The notes: a model not told the origin generated them from the letters alone. Shown: positions 1 through 9,221, counted from the first letter of the stretch. The stretch is DNA of 64,000 bases from Flavobacterium denitrificans DSM 15936 (GCF_000425445.1 NZ_AUDL01000017.1:1-64000), one strand, 5' to 3'. Made by a program: numbers and translations.

Positions 1-21
1 CTAATAATCCGTAAGCTTATG
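1..21 (+). rRNA. 23S rRNA, 3' end only
   Basis: The window opens with a sequence matching the conserved last bases of bacterial 23S rRNA in this group (ACTAATAATCCGTAAGCTT type, here starting at CTAATAATCC). It lies about 150 bases before a 5S rRNA gene in the same orientation, which is the usual 23S-5S order. Only the extreme 3' end is inside the window, so the exact boundary is approximate. Confidence 0.7.
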
Positions 22-33
22 TACAAACTTTTC

Positions 34-53
34 CCTCCGAGCAATCGGAGGGA
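34..53 (+). other. Hairpin in the 23S-5S spacer
   Basis: CCTCCGA and TCGGAGG form a perfect stem closed by a GCAA tetraloop. It lies in the transcribed spacer between 23S and 5S rRNA and has no T-run after it. It is therefore more likely part of the precursor rRNA processing structure than a terminator. Confidence 0.5.
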
Positions 54-170
54 GAGAACTTTCTAAAATATATTTACTTTTCTTTATCTCAGTATGTTAA
101 GATATTGTTTTAATTATCAATTGTCAATTATCAATTATTAATTAAAAAGTTGCCCAAGCAACGAACGACC

Positions 171-281
171 TTAAGGTGGTTATTGCGGCGGGGCTCACCT
201 CTTCCCATCCCGAACAGAGAAGTTAAGCCCGCCTGCGCAGATGGTACTGCATCATTGTGGGAGAGTATGTCGTCGCCTTTC
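171..281 (+). rRNA. rrf: 5S ribosomal RNA
   Basis: About 111 bases that carry the 5S hallmarks. There is a GGTGGTTATTGCGGCGGGG helix start, the CCCATCCCGAACAGAGAAGT core with its loop, the GATGGTACTGC segment, and a GTGGGAGAGTATG segment ending in the complementary GTCGCC. The 5' GGTGGT region pairs imperfectly with the 3' end. It follows the 23S gene end, as expected in an rRNA operon. The end positions are good to within a few bases. Confidence 0.93.
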
Positions 282-289
282 TTTTGAAA

Positions 290-317
290 ACCCTGTCCGT
301 ATCGGACGGGGTTTTTT
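290..317 (+). terminator. Rho-independent terminator of the rRNA operon
   Basis: CCCTGTCCG and CGGACGGGG form a nine-pair GC-rich stem (one G-T pair) with a TAT loop. It is followed at once by a run of Ts and lies about 10 bases after the 5S gene, so it ends the ribosomal operon. Confidence 0.9.
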
Positions 318-553
318 GTTTTTGGGGTATTTGATGTTTTTTGGCAATATAGCCCTCAATAGTAAAGAATTGATATAAACTCTGTTTTATTTCATCTTAA
401 GGAAAAGTGCTCGTAGCTGTATTTTTTTATCTAATTTTTTTATCAGATTCTTTCATGTTGTAATACTTTTCTTTATGTTTTAAGTTTTCGTAATACTATT
501 TTTAGTTGTTAAACATTGTAAATATGTTCGTAAAATAGTATTATTATATAATT

Positions 554-952
554 TTATATAGAAAAATTAAATGGATAGGCGGCTATTACTATGTAAGTTA
601 TTATTATGATGCTCATCAAAAAAATAATAATAGTAAGAAAGGTTAGCAAAAATGTCGAATAAAGATATTTTCCCTGCTGTAATCGTTTATAGGTTCTTCG
701 GTATTTCCAATAGGATAAGATAATTGTTAAAGCTCCGGTTAAAACTAAGGCAATCCCTATAATTATTGTAAACCCATTTTTAGGAATATCGGTATCTTTA
801 AATAAAGAAGCAGGAAGTTGATTTACAAATAAAGAGAATTTAACAATAACGAATCCGAACACCATAATTCCGATCCCGGTACGAATCCAAGATAATAACG
901 TTCTTTCATTTGACATCTGTTCATTGATCATTTTTTTATTATCGCTTTCCAT
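554..952 (-). CDS. DUF202 (YidH-type) small membrane protein
   Basis: A 132-residue protein of the DUF202 family, whose biochemical role is not established. The N-terminal signature NERTLLSWIRTGIGIMVFGF (about residues 15-34) is the family hallmark and runs into the first membrane helix. Two further helices follow, near residues 60-80 and 100-125. The protein therefore has a short cytoplasmic N-terminus and three membrane spans, and its length is typical. The gene stands alone on the minus strand between the rRNA operon and a stress-gene cluster. A role in envelope or stress physiology is only suggested by the neighbours. Confidence 0.85.
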   Translation of the reverse strand: MESDNKKMINEQMSNERTLLSWIRTGIGIMVFGFVIVKFSLFVNQLPASLFKDTDIPKNGFTIIIGIALVLTGALTIILSYWKYRRTYKRLQQGKYLYSTFLLTFLTIIIFLMSIIIITYIVIAAYPFNFSI

Positions 953-1590
953 TGTTTTTTGTATTTAATTTATTCAGGTTTATGCATTAAAATTATGTAC
1001 AGTTTTGAAAAATGATTTTACAACATATAGAATCAATTTTACAGAATATCAATCTTAAGTATTTTGAATTTGCAAAGCTCGCATATGAATCAAGAATTAT
1101 AAACAGTTTAATTATTACATTTTACCAATTTATCTTGATTTTTCCTCCGCCAGAAATTTTATGTTCTTCTTGTTTTTCATTTTTATTTATAGATAGTATT
1201 AAAATGTTGTCTATCTATATTTGTGGTGATTTAATCTTCGATTTAAAGCGCATAATTATTTTTATTCCACTATTCTGAAAGCTTTCTTTAAATTATCTTG
1301 TTTTAATAGTGTTGTATTCATAGCTATTCAGTTTAAATTTCTTTTGTCTCACAAATTTCGCGCTCGAAACAAATTTGTTCCGAAGATTTATAATTATGGT
1401 GATCATTTGATTCTTTATTATTGTAAAATGATTTTAGAAATCTTGTAATCCTTGTTAGTCAAATATGCACGTTTGAGCATAGTGGCATGGCTTCATTGTC
1501 TTTTGAAAGAACGGTATCGTCATTATTGTTGCCATTTTGCTAATGTTGTGTTGGAATAGTAAATATGCTGCTGATTAAAATATTATAATA
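953..1590. other. Non-coding stretch
   Basis: About 640 bases of very AT-rich sequence. An 88-codon open frame exists at 1012-1278 on the plus strand, but its translation is a low-complexity Ile/Phe-rich string with no recognisable domain. I do not call a gene here and see no RNA gene or mobile element. Confidence 0.5.
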
Positions 1591-1641
1591 AAAATAAATC
1601 CTGAAAAGAATAGCTATTAAATTCTTTTTAGGATTTATTTT
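1591..1641 (-). terminator. Long bidirectional terminator hairpin
   Basis: A 21-base arm (1591-1611) pairs with 1621-1641 along its full length, with only one G-T pair, around a 9-base loop. A and T runs on the two sides allow it to work on either strand. It sits 20 bases beyond the end of the frameshifted acidic gene on the minus strand, so it probably ended that transcript. Confidence 0.75.
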
Positions 1642-1661
1642 CAAGTTTTTATAAATGAAAT

Positions 1662-1881
1662 CTAATAATCCTCATCGTCTTCATCGGCTTTTATTTCATC
1701 TAGTGTTCTTCTATTGGCATCATCATCATCATCATCATCGTCATCCTCGTACCTCATTTAAATCTTCATTAAGACCTTGTGCTATTGGAGCATTTTTTTT
1801 AAAAGGATCTGAAGTATTATTTTCGTCACTTGTATGTTTGTCATTTTGATAATGAAGAATGTCTCTCTGAATTGTCTTCAT
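1662..1881 (-). pseudogene. Small acidic protein gene with a frameshift
   Basis: Two adjoining minus-strand frames look like one gene. Reading from an ATG at 1881 gives 46 residues (MKTIQRDILHYQNDKHTSDE..., ending ...QGLNEDLNEVRG) and stops at 1741. Skipping one base near 1750 continues as a very acidic tail, EDDDDDDDDANRRTLDEIKA then DEDDEDY, stopping at 1662 just before a strong terminator. Joined, the product would be about 73 residues. It is hydrophilic and acidic, like the intact small protein at 7962. An ATC/GAT repeat (1719-1740) encodes the Asp run. Either the gene is broken, the base is a sequence error, or these are two unrelated short frames. I favour a real frameshift. Function unknown. 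Confidence 0.5.
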
Positions 1882-1950
1882 GTTGATTGATAGCAGGATC
1901 TTATTTTCTCTTGAAATAATATCTAGTTTAGTGTGTTAGTATTTGTTTTT

Positions 1951-2517
1951 CTATTCAGCAGCTGTAATATTTACAATATTCAAGGCGATATCGTTCAGTA
2001 AACAATCAGCCTCTTTTTCTTCTGCTAAAGTTTGAGTTAGCAATTTTGCGGCGTCATTTTCTCCTAAAGTTTTTGCAAAAGCACATAGTGTTCCATACGA
2101 TGCAATTTCGTAATGCTCGATTTTTTGTGATGCAGCAATTATTCCAGCATCCCTAATAGCTCCAGGCGTTGTTTCTAGAAGAACATTGTCGCCTTCTTTC
2201 AATAATCCAGCCATTGCTTCACATTTTTTTCCTTGTGTTTTTTCGCCTATAAGTTCAAATACTTGATCAAGTCTTGCAACTTGATTTTCAGTCACAGCAA
2301 GGTGTTCAAGAATAATACTAGAAAGTCCGGCTGATGAAGCATTAGCAGCCATTTTAGGAAGGGCAGAAACGAGGGCATTTTCAGCCCAATAAATATCTTG
2401 CAAACTATCTAAGAAAAGTTTTCTCAATTCTGTTGCAGCATCTTTTGCAGGTGCTACGATTTTATCTTTATTGCTTTTAGCAGTTTTATTTTGGATTGGT
2501 TTTTCTGAATTTTTCAT
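1951..2517 (-). CDS. YciE/YciF-type ferritin-like protein (DUF892)
   Basis: A 188-residue protein starting at MKNSEKPIQNK. An upstream in-frame ATG at 2556 would overlap the preceding catalase gene, so I take 2517, which follows an AT-rich leader 16 bases after the catalase stop. A Lys/Ala-rich N-terminal stretch of about 25 residues precedes a four-helix ferritin-like domain (TELRKLFLDSLQDIYWAENA..., EHLAVTENQVARL, IEHYEIASYGTL). The spaced Glu and His residues fit a di-iron centre. The family is induced by stress in several bacteria, but its reaction is not firmly defined. The position directly after katE on the same strand suggests co-transcription and a role in oxidative or iron stress. 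Confidence 0.9.
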   Translation of the reverse strand: MKNSEKPIQNKTAKSNKDKIVAPAKDAATELRKLFLDSLQDIYWAENALVSALPKMAANASSAGLSSIILEHLAVTENQVARLDQVFELIGEKTQGKKCEAMAGLLKEGDNVLLETTPGAIRDAGIIAASQKIEHYEIASYGTLCAFAKTLGENDAAKLLTQTLAEEKEADCLLNDIALNIVNITAAE

Positions 2518-2533
2518 AATTATTTTTGTTTGA

Positions 2534-4675
2534 TTAATTATATAGATTTTTTTCACGTTGCCAGAAACGATGCATTGTCATGGCAGTTATAAAATCCTGA
2601 GCAAATGTGGCCGAAGCAATTTCGTCAGTTATTACAATTCCCGGATCGTAATCTGTCATTTGCGAAACAAAAGGAGAGTTGCTGATTATTTTAGAAGCTT
2701 TTCCATCTGCCCCAATAACTTTGCAATGTTTATAAGCATCGTTTAAAAATTCAACTACTTCGTCATTTTTTTCTAAAGTTGTCAAATCTAATCCATGTGG
2801 TACGTAAATAGCATCAAATAAAACAGATGAAGCGGTTAAAAAACTGAAATTAGCAGAAAGATCACCATCAGAGTCTGTTTTGATTGATCCTAATCGAGGT
2901 GCCACAATACATGCTTTAGCATCTTCTTTTTTCAATGCATTTTTTAAATTTTTGACAGCAGCTTCAGAAACTCCATCGGAACAAATTATAGCTACTTTTC
3001 TTGAGGCAATAGTTGGAGAATTGGTTGGATTATTTACCATACTTAAGGCATCCGAAGATTCAACGGTAGATTCTATTGTTTGTGATTCTTGATTTCCGCC
3101 TTCATTTTCTGGCGAAACACCTTTGTTTAATGGCGTTTCAAGAATAGGAGGTATGATGGCTCCAAGTCCGTTGGCAACTTTTTCGGCCAGTTGTCGGTCG
3201 ACTTGTGACAGTAGTCCAATCATTCTAATTCGTATTGCTGTTGTTTCAACTTTTCCAAGCTCAAAACGAAGCGCTTTTACAATATGGCTTTTTTCTTCAG
3301 CAGTTTGGCTGTTAAAAAATAATCTTGCTTGACCGAAATGATCATTAAAACTTTCGCTTCTCTCGCGCACTTTATGCGCATCAACACGTTCATTAAAACT
3401 TGCAAAACCTCCTTCAGCAATTTTAGCTTGATAAGGGCAACCTCCGCCTAGAGAATTCGGATGATAACTTACTCGGCCTTTGTTGATTTCTTGTCGCATA
3501 TGGCCATCACGCTGATTATTATGAACAGGCGCAATGCTTCTGTTGATTGGTATTTCATGAAAATTTGGACTTCCTAATCGAGACAATTGTGTGTCTGTAT
3601 AAGAAAATAATCTTCCCTGAAGCAATGGATCGTTCGTAAAATCGATTCCCGGTACTATATGGCCTGGATGAAAAGCAATTTGCTCCGTTTCTGCAAAGAA
3701 ATTGTCTGGATTTTTGTTCAGCACCATTCGGCCAATAATAGTAATCGGAACGATTTCTTCGGGAACAATTTTGGTAGGATCGAGCAAATCAAAATTGTAT
3801 TTGTTTTCATCTTCAGAAGGAATAATTTGAATGCCTAATTCCCATTCTGGAAAATTCCCCATTTCTATGGCTTCCCATAAATCTTCCCTGTGAAAGTCTG
3901 GGTTTTTTCCCGAAATTTTCTGTGCTTCATCCCAAGCGACTGCATGCGTTCCTAATTTTGGTTTCCAATGGAATTTTACAAAAACAGATTCTTCGTTTGA
4001 GTTAATTAATCTAAAAGTATGAACACCAAAACCTTCCATCATTCTGTAGCTTCGCGGAATAGCACGATCAGACATCACCCACATAATCATATGCATGGAT
4101 TCTGGCATAAGCGAAATAAAATCCCAAAATGTGTCGTGGGCAGATGCAGCTTGTGGCATCTCGTTGTGCGGTTCAGGTTTTACGGCGTGTACTAAATCTG
4201 GAAATTTTGACGCATCCTGTATAAAGAACACAGGGATATTATTTCCTACTAAATCATAAACACCTTCCTGAGTATAAAATTTAACTGCAAATCCTCTTGC
4301 ATCTCTAGCCAAATCTGTTGATCCTCTGGATCCCGCAACTGTCGAGAAACGAACAAATACGGGTGTCGTTTGTCCCATTTCTTGCAAAAAACCGGCTTTA
4401 GTCAATTCTGGAATTGGATTTGTAACTTCAAAAAAGCCGTGTGCGCCAGAACCTCGCGCATGAACAATTCTCTCTGGAATTCTTTCGTGATCAAAATGAG
4501 TAATTTTTTCTCTTAAAATAAAATCTTCTAATAATGATGGGCCTCTTTCGCCAACCTTTAGCGAATTATTATCGTCATTAATTTTGACTCCTTGATCTGT
4601 AGTCAAAAATTTATTCGTTCCATCGGATTTGTTTAGAGACAAATCGCGTTGTTTTTCGTCTTGAAAATTTTTCAT
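2534..4675 (-). CDS. katE: Large-subunit catalase HPII (KatE)
   Basis: A 713-residue clade II catalase that converts hydrogen peroxide to water and oxygen in the cytoplasm. The N-terminal extension of about 45 residues is followed by the catalase core, with the distal haem His in RIVHARGSGAHG (residue 72), the Asn in LVGNNIPVFF (about 145), and the proximal Tyr in RLFSYTDTQ (about 359). Residues from about 560 to the end form the flavodoxin/class I glutamine-amidotransferase-like domain (RKVAIICSDGVSE...) that distinguishes large-subunit enzymes. Length is normal for the family. It heads a probable two-gene unit with the YciE/YciF protein and sits in a block of stress genes. No regulator is seen next to it. 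Confidence 0.95.
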   Translation of the reverse strand: MKNFQDEKQRDLSLNKSDGTNKFLTTDQGVKINDDNNSLKVGERGPSLLEDFILREKITHFDHERIPERIVHARGSGAHGFFEVTNPIPELTKAGFLQEMGQTTPVFVRFSTVAGSRGSTDLARDARGFAVKFYTQEGVYDLVGNNIPVFFIQDASKFPDLVHAVKPEPHNEMPQAASAHDTFWDFISLMPESMHMIMWVMSDRAIPRSYRMMEGFGVHTFRLINSNEESVFVKFHWKPKLGTHAVAWDEAQKISGKNPDFHREDLWEAIEMGNFPEWELGIQIIPSEDENKYNFDLLDPTKIVPEEIVPITIIGRMVLNKNPDNFFAETEQIAFHPGHIVPGIDFTNDPLLQGRLFSYTDTQLSRLGSPNFHEIPINRSIAPVHNNQRDGHMRQEINKGRVSYHPNSLGGGCPYQAKIAEGGFASFNERVDAHKVRERSESFNDHFGQARLFFNSQTAEEKSHIVKALRFELGKVETTAIRIRMIGLLSQVDRQLAEKVANGLGAIIPPILETPLNKGVSPENEGGNQESQTIESTVESSDALSMVNNPTNSPTIASRKVAIICSDGVSEAAVKNLKNALKKEDAKACIVAPRLGSIKTDSDGDLSANFSFLTASSVLFDAIYVPHGLDLTTLEKNDEVVEFLNDAYKHCKVIGADGKASKIISNSPFVSQMTDYDPGIVITDEIASATFAQDFITAMTMHRFWQREKNLYN

Positions 4676-4797
4676 AAATATTCCTATTTTTAATGATTTT
4701 AAAATACATTGTTTATCTTCTTTAAAAATAAAAGATATTCTAAGAATTAATTTACAGCATTGAAAATCAAAATTTTACAATTACCATATCTGAGAAT

Positions 4798-5081
4798 TTA
4801 GATAATTTGAAAATTTGGTCTAACGTGCATACTCGCAATATCGCTACGTTCAAATTGAGCCAAATCGAAATAAAACACTCGAAGCAATGTCTTCGGCTTT
4901 CAACATTTTCATTTTTTTATTTTTCCCTGTTGCACATCCTTTGTTGCAAGTTGCATATTGCTGGTTAAGGTACCAGGCTCAATGTTAGCAACTTTTATTA
5001 AAGTGGATTAATTTCTTTAAGCAAGGCCTTGCTGAAATCTCTTATTGTTATTGCGGTTTTGAATCTACTAACTAAAATTAT
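4798..5081 (-). pseudogene. Decayed short-chain dehydrogenase (C-terminal remnant)
   Basis: The gap between katE and ligD contains the C-terminal half of an SDR-family oxidoreductase in pieces, all on the minus strand. They read in order IILVSRFKTAITIRDFSKAL LKEINPL, then VANIEPGTLTSNMQLATKDV, then MKMLKAEDIASSVLF, then AQFERSDIASMHVRPNF. The NIEPG and KAEDIASSVLF segments and the R-x-D-I...VRP ending match the usual C-terminal region of YdfG-type SDRs. At least three frameshifts separate the pieces, and the N-terminal half with the NAD-binding motif and Tyr-x3-Lys is missing. The gene is non-functional. The remaining part of this 450-base gap holds no other feature I can support. Confidence 0.75.
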
Positions 5082-5124
5082 GATGGGTTTACAACTATTA
5101 ATTATGCATTTTTATAGGATTGCA

Positions 5125-7674
5125 TTAAGGTTCATTTTGATTTTCAAGTTTCTTGATAATCTTTTTGATATTGGCTCCTTTTGCTAAAACAGGCTTCCAT
5201 AAATCGCCTTTTTTTTCAAAACGTTGCAGTACATTTTTTATCGTAAACTGTGACGGATGCAATTTTTTATTGACTTCATTCCACTCCAATGGTGTTGAAA
5301 CAGTAGCTCCTTGTTTAGGACGGACAGAATAAGGCGCGGCCAAAGTTTGCCCTCTCCGGTTTTGCAGGTAATCAATATAAAGTTTTCGGTTTCTTTTTTT
5401 AATACTTCTTTCAATGGTGGTAATTTCAGGAATTCGGCTTTGCACTTCTGAAGCAATTAATTCTCCTAAAATTTTAATAGAATCATAATCATATTGCCCG
5501 CCAAGCGGAATATAAATATGAAGCCCCGTAGCGCCCGAAGTTTTGCACAAACATTCGGTTTCTAATTCATCCATGACTTGTTTTACTGTCAGAGCCGTTG
5601 TGATAACATTGCCAAAATCATTTTCATGAGCAGGATCCAAATCCATTACAAGCCAATCTGGATTATGAATTCTTTTAATTGTCGAATTCCAAGGGTTCAT
5701 TTCAATGCAGCCAAGATTTGCCATATAAAGCAAAGTTTCTTTATCATTGCAAATCAGATAATCGATATTTTCATTGGTTGATTCTGAGAATATTTTTTTT
5801 GTTTTCAACCACGATGGCGTTTTGTCCAAATCAATATCTTTTTGATAAAAACTGGGCGCATTAATGCCATTGGGAAAACGATTGAGTGATTCTGGACGAT
5901 TTTTTAAATAAGGTAAAATCAGTGGCGCAACTTCATTGTAATATTGAATAATATCGCCTTTTGTGATTCCGTCAGCAGGATAATATATTTTGTTTTGATT
6001 GGTTAAATGAAGTGTTCTTTTTCCAACCTTCAAATCATAATCATTTTCGGTTTTATATTCGTTTCGATCTTCCATTTTATTGGTTTTCTTAGTAATAGTA
6101 TTGTTTTCTTGCAAAATAACTTCGCCAGCTTTTTTGTCAATTCGCAATCCGAGATAAACCGGATGTCTCAAATGTTTGTCTTCTGTCCATTCAGAATATT
6201 TTACTTGGCAAATCAATTTTGGTTTTACCCACTGAATTTTATCTCTTAAATGAATTTTGTCATTTACTGGCGATTTGTCAATAAAAAACGGCTCGAGTTT
6301 AGTATAAAGTTCTTTTAAAACCGATTCTGTAAAACCTGTTCCGCATTTTCCAATGTATTTCAAGATTTTGCCTTTGTATTGCCCGAGCAGAATGGCGCCA
6401 AAATATTTTCGGGAATTTTTAGGTTCTGTTATTCCAATAATAATTGCTTCTTCTTCGTTTGAAAGTTTAATTTTCAGCCAATTATTGCTTCTGTTTCCTA
6501 TGGAATAAGAACTGTCGGCTTTTTTAGCTATAATTCCTTCACTTTTGTTTTTTTCAGCTTTTTCAAACTGTTTTATTCCGTCTCCAATAGTATGTTCGGA
6601 GTAGAAAATATTCGAAAAAGAATATTTGTTGAATAAGATTTTAAGAAGCTCTTTTCTGTCCAGCAATGACAATTCGGTTATCAGATTTCCATCAAGAAGA
6701 AGCAAGTCAAAAACATAATATTTTAGGTTCCCAATACCAGTTTTTAAATAGTTTTGCAGCATTTGAAAATCAGCTTGGCCAGAATTATTTTCAACTACAA
6801 TTTCACCATCCAGAATTACAGTATGGTCTATTTTTTTTAATTCGTCTGCAATTGGCTTAAAATTAGTATTAAACGAAACTTCATTTCGGCTGAACAATTC
6901 TATTTTATTGGGATTGATAACCGCTACTGTACGATAGCCGTCGTATTTATTTTCAAAAATCCATTCATCGTTATCAAAAGGTTTTTTGATCGTATTGGCA
7001 AGCATTGGTTTGATAAATTCGGCTTTTATTTTTTTTGTTTTAGGCTTTTTTTTTACCGGTTCTTTTTCAGTTCCATTTTTTTCTGGTTTTGGCAGTATTT
7101 TTTCTGATTTTGCTTCTAATTCTTCCAAAGTTCGCTTAGAAATAACCGATTTGTTTTTCTCCAAAACTTCTGCATTCGTGGCGTATTTATCTTGTTTTTT
7201 AATCAAGAGCCACGCATTTTCTTGTTTTCCGTGAAGTTTTACAAGAGAAAATTCGCCTTTAAGTTTTTTTCCTTTTAATATAAAACTTAAACGTCCTTTT
7301 TTAAGATCAGCAATTAATTGTTTTTCGTCTGAAACTGTTTTTTCATCATAAGTATACGTTCCGTTATCCCAAACAATTACATTTCCGGCACCATAATTTC
7401 CTTCCGGAATTGTGCCTTCAAAATCTTTATAACTGTATGGATGATCTTCGACCATCATAGCAAGTCGTTTTATTTCAGGATCTAAAGACGGACCTTTGGG
7501 AACAGCCCAACTTTTGAGAACGCCATTCATTTCTAGTCTAAAATCATAATGCAAATGCGAAGCGGCATGTTTTTGAACTACAAAAATCAATTCACTTGCC
7601 GATTTTCCTATTTTTCCTTTCGGCTCACGCGTTTGCTTAAAATCTCTTTTTTCATTGTATTTAGATAATGACAT
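5125..7674 (-). CDS. ligD: Multifunctional DNA ligase D (end joining)
   Basis: An 849-residue protein with three domains in the order phosphoesterase, ligase, polymerase. The 3'-phosphoesterase covers about residues 20-165 (HLHYDFRLEMNGVLKSWAVP, DFEGTIPEGNYGAG). A Lys-rich linker follows. The ATP-dependent ligase is at about 220-525, with the adenylated Lys in ENKYDGYR (about 242). The archaeo-eukaryotic primase-like polymerase is at about 545-840, with catalytic Asp residues in LVMDLDP (about 678). In bacteria LigD works with Ku in non-homologous end joining of double-strand breaks. No ku gene is in this window, so the partner must lie elsewhere. The minus-strand gene appears monocistronic, in a block of stress genes. 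Confidence 0.96.
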   Translation of the reverse strand: MSLSKYNEKRDFKQTREPKGKIGKSASELIFVVQKHAASHLHYDFRLEMNGVLKSWAVPKGPSLDPEIKRLAMMVEDHPYSYKDFEGTIPEGNYGAGNVIVWDNGTYTYDEKTVSDEKQLIADLKKGRLSFILKGKKLKGEFSLVKLHGKQENAWLLIKKQDKYATNAEVLEKNKSVISKRTLEELEAKSEKILPKPEKNGTEKEPVKKKPKTKKIKAEFIKPMLANTIKKPFDNDEWIFENKYDGYRTVAVINPNKIELFSRNEVSFNTNFKPIADELKKIDHTVILDGEIVVENNSGQADFQMLQNYLKTGIGNLKYYVFDLLLLDGNLITELSLLDRKELLKILFNKYSFSNIFYSEHTIGDGIKQFEKAEKNKSEGIIAKKADSSYSIGNRSNNWLKIKLSNEEEAIIIGITEPKNSRKYFGAILLGQYKGKILKYIGKCGTGFTESVLKELYTKLEPFFIDKSPVNDKIHLRDKIQWVKPKLICQVKYSEWTEDKHLRHPVYLGLRIDKKAGEVILQENNTITKKTNKMEDRNEYKTENDYDLKVGKRTLHLTNQNKIYYPADGITKGDIIQYYNEVAPLILPYLKNRPESLNRFPNGINAPSFYQKDIDLDKTPSWLKTKKIFSESTNENIDYLICNDKETLLYMANLGCIEMNPWNSTIKRIHNPDWLVMDLDPAHENDFGNVITTALTVKQVMDELETECLCKTSGATGLHIYIPLGGQYDYDSIKILGELIASEVQSRIPEITTIERSIKKRNRKLYIDYLQNRRGQTLAAPYSVRPKQGATVSTPLEWNEVNKKLHPSQFTIKNVLQRFEKKGDLWKPVLAKGANIKKIIKKLENQNEP

Positions 7675-7961
7675 AGCAGAGTTATTTTAAAAATGTTAGT
7701 GAAGTAGCCTCAAAAGGCATTGTAGTAAAATAAAATTTAGTAATAAATGCTTTTAAAAAGTCTACTTTCAAAGTTACTCGTAAGCCGTTGTTTTGAGTTA
7801 TATTTTTAAAACTCCGAATTATATAATTTTCAGTATAACAAAGTAATAGGTGTCTTTGAGATGAAATCTAATGCATAATATTTTGAAGCTTTTGAAAACG
7901 ATTATGTAAGAGTTCATCCTTTCATTTCGATTAATTTTAAATAAATTAAAATTTTACTGTT

Positions 7962-8159
7962 ATGAAAACAAACAACAACAATCTGAAAGTCAATAAAAAA
8001 AGTGACTCAGATATTCGAAGCAACACAAGAAAACATGAGTATAAAGAGCATGATGAAGTTTTAACAAACGACGAAAATTATGACGATGATACGCATAAGT
8101 TTAAAGGCAAGGAAGAACCTGAATTTGACGATAAGTTAAACAATGAAGAAAAAAAGTAA
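7962..8159 (+). CDS. Small acidic hydrophilic protein
   Basis: A 65-residue protein, MKTNNNNLKVNKKSDSDIRS..., ending EEPEFDDKLNNEEKK. It is almost entirely charged and polar, without hydrophobic core, signal peptide or membrane segment, so it is probably disordered. Support for it being a real gene comes from an AT-rich leader ending right before the ATG and from a strong terminator 6 bases after the stop. It is flanked by ligD (divergent) and gap (convergent) in a stress-gene region and resembles the broken acidic gene at 1662-1881 in composition. Function unknown. Confidence 0.65.
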   Translation: MKTNNNNLKVNKKSDSDIRSNTRKHEYKEHDEVLTNDENYDDDTHKFKGKEEPEFDDKLNNEEKK

Positions 8160-8164
8160 AGCTT

Positions 8165-8198
8165 AAAAAGTCTCAAATATTTTAATTTGAGACTTTTT
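8165..8198. terminator. Bidirectional terminator
   Basis: AAAAAGTCTCAAAT (8165-8178) pairs fully with ATTTGAGACTTTTT (8185-8198). It has T runs on both strands and serves the small acidic gene on the plus strand and gap on the minus strand, which converge here. Confidence 0.9.
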
Positions 8199-8219
8199 AA
8201 TTTTATGTAAATCAAAATA

Positions 8220-9221
8220 TTAGATTTTGTCTGAAATATGTTTTGCGACCTCTGCAAGTCGGTTCGAGAAGCCCCATTCGTTGTCGTACCAAGCGGCAAC
8301 GGAAAGCAAATTCCCTTCTTTCGCAGTAAGCGGTAAATCAATAATCGAAGAGTGCGGATCTCCAACAATTCGGGCTGATGTCCATTGTTCTTCTAAAACA
8401 TCCATAACGCCTTTTAAAGAACCTTCTGATGCCGCTTTTCTAAAAGCATTATTTACTTCTTCTACCGTACAGTCTTTTGTGGTCACTAAATTTAATTCGG
8501 CAATACTTCCAGTTCTGGTTGGAACTCTGTAGGCTTTTCCAGTAATTTTAAGATCGCTCCAAATAAACTGTAAAGCTCTAGCGGCACCAGATGAGGATGG
8601 AATTATATTTTCGGCTGCTGCCCAAGAATCGCGCCTGTCTTTCATTGGCTGATCTGTCAAGGATTGGGTATTGGTATACGAATGAACCGTTGAGAAAAGG
8701 CCATATTCAATTCCGAAATTTTCTTTGATTACTTTTACCACAGAAGCCAATCCATTAGTAGTACAGCTTCCCATACTGATGATTTTATGGTTTGCTGCAT
8801 CAAATTCATCCAAATTAATTCCTTTTAAAAGCACAGCATCACAGTCGGCTAAAGATTTGCTCGGCGCGCTTACCAACACATATTTTGCACCTTTGTCAAT
8901 ATGTTTTTGTGCAAAATCCCGTGTAGTCGCACGCCCTGTACAATCTACAACGAGATCAATTCCTAATGCTTTCCAATCCGGAATATCTAATTTGGAATTC
9001 TTGTACGGAATTTTTCTGCCTCCAATACTAAAATTTTCATCTGCTGTTTTTACTTCTTCGTGCCATCTTCCATAATTGGTATCGACACTAAAAAGCGCTC
9101 CGAGCAAATCTATATCTTGAATGTCAGCAATGACTTCAGGAACAAAAAGATTGTTTTTTAAAGCCACGCGAAGAAATTGTCTCCCGATTCGGCCAAATCC
9201 GTATAATGCTATTTTTGCCAT
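8220..9221 (-). CDS. gap: Glyceraldehyde-3-phosphate dehydrogenase
   Basis: A 333-residue type I GAPDH that oxidatively phosphorylates glyceraldehyde 3-phosphate with NAD in glycolysis. The NAD-binding start MAKIALYGFGRIGRQFLRVA, the active-site SCTTN with Cys153, and the catalytic His180 (FSTVHSYT) are present, as is the anion-site ATRT-type motif in the form PTRTGS. Length is normal. It stands alone without other glycolytic genes. Flavobacteria often carry more than one GAPDH, so this may be a secondary copy. The upstream region is very AT-rich and contains two TTTAATATTAAA palindromes (9291-9304 and 9321-9332), whose significance is unclear. Confidence 0.95.
   Translation of the reverse strand: MAKIALYGFGRIGRQFLRVALKNNLFVPEVIADIQDIDLLGALFSVDTNYGRWHEEVKTADENFSIGGRKIPYKNSKLDIPDWKALGIDLVVDCTGRATTRDFAQKHIDKGAKYVLVSAPSKSLADCDAVLLKGINLDEFDAANHKIISMGSCTTNGLASVVKVIKENFGIEYGLFSTVHSYTNTQSLTDQPMKDRRDSWAAAENIIPSSSGAARALQFIWSDLKITGKAYRVPTRTGSIAELNLVTTKDCTVEEVNNAFRKAASEGSLKGVMDVLEEQWTSARIVGDPHSSIIDLPLTAKEGNLLSVAAWYDNEWGFSNRLAEVAKHISDKI

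Noticed and set aside
1012..1278. 88-codon plus-strand open frame
   Set aside because: Low-complexity Ile/Phe/Leu-rich translation without a family, no terminator or leader support.
1655..1849. 64-codon frame with a His run
   Set aside because: The His run is the opposite-strand reading of the GAT repeat in the acidic minus-strand gene.
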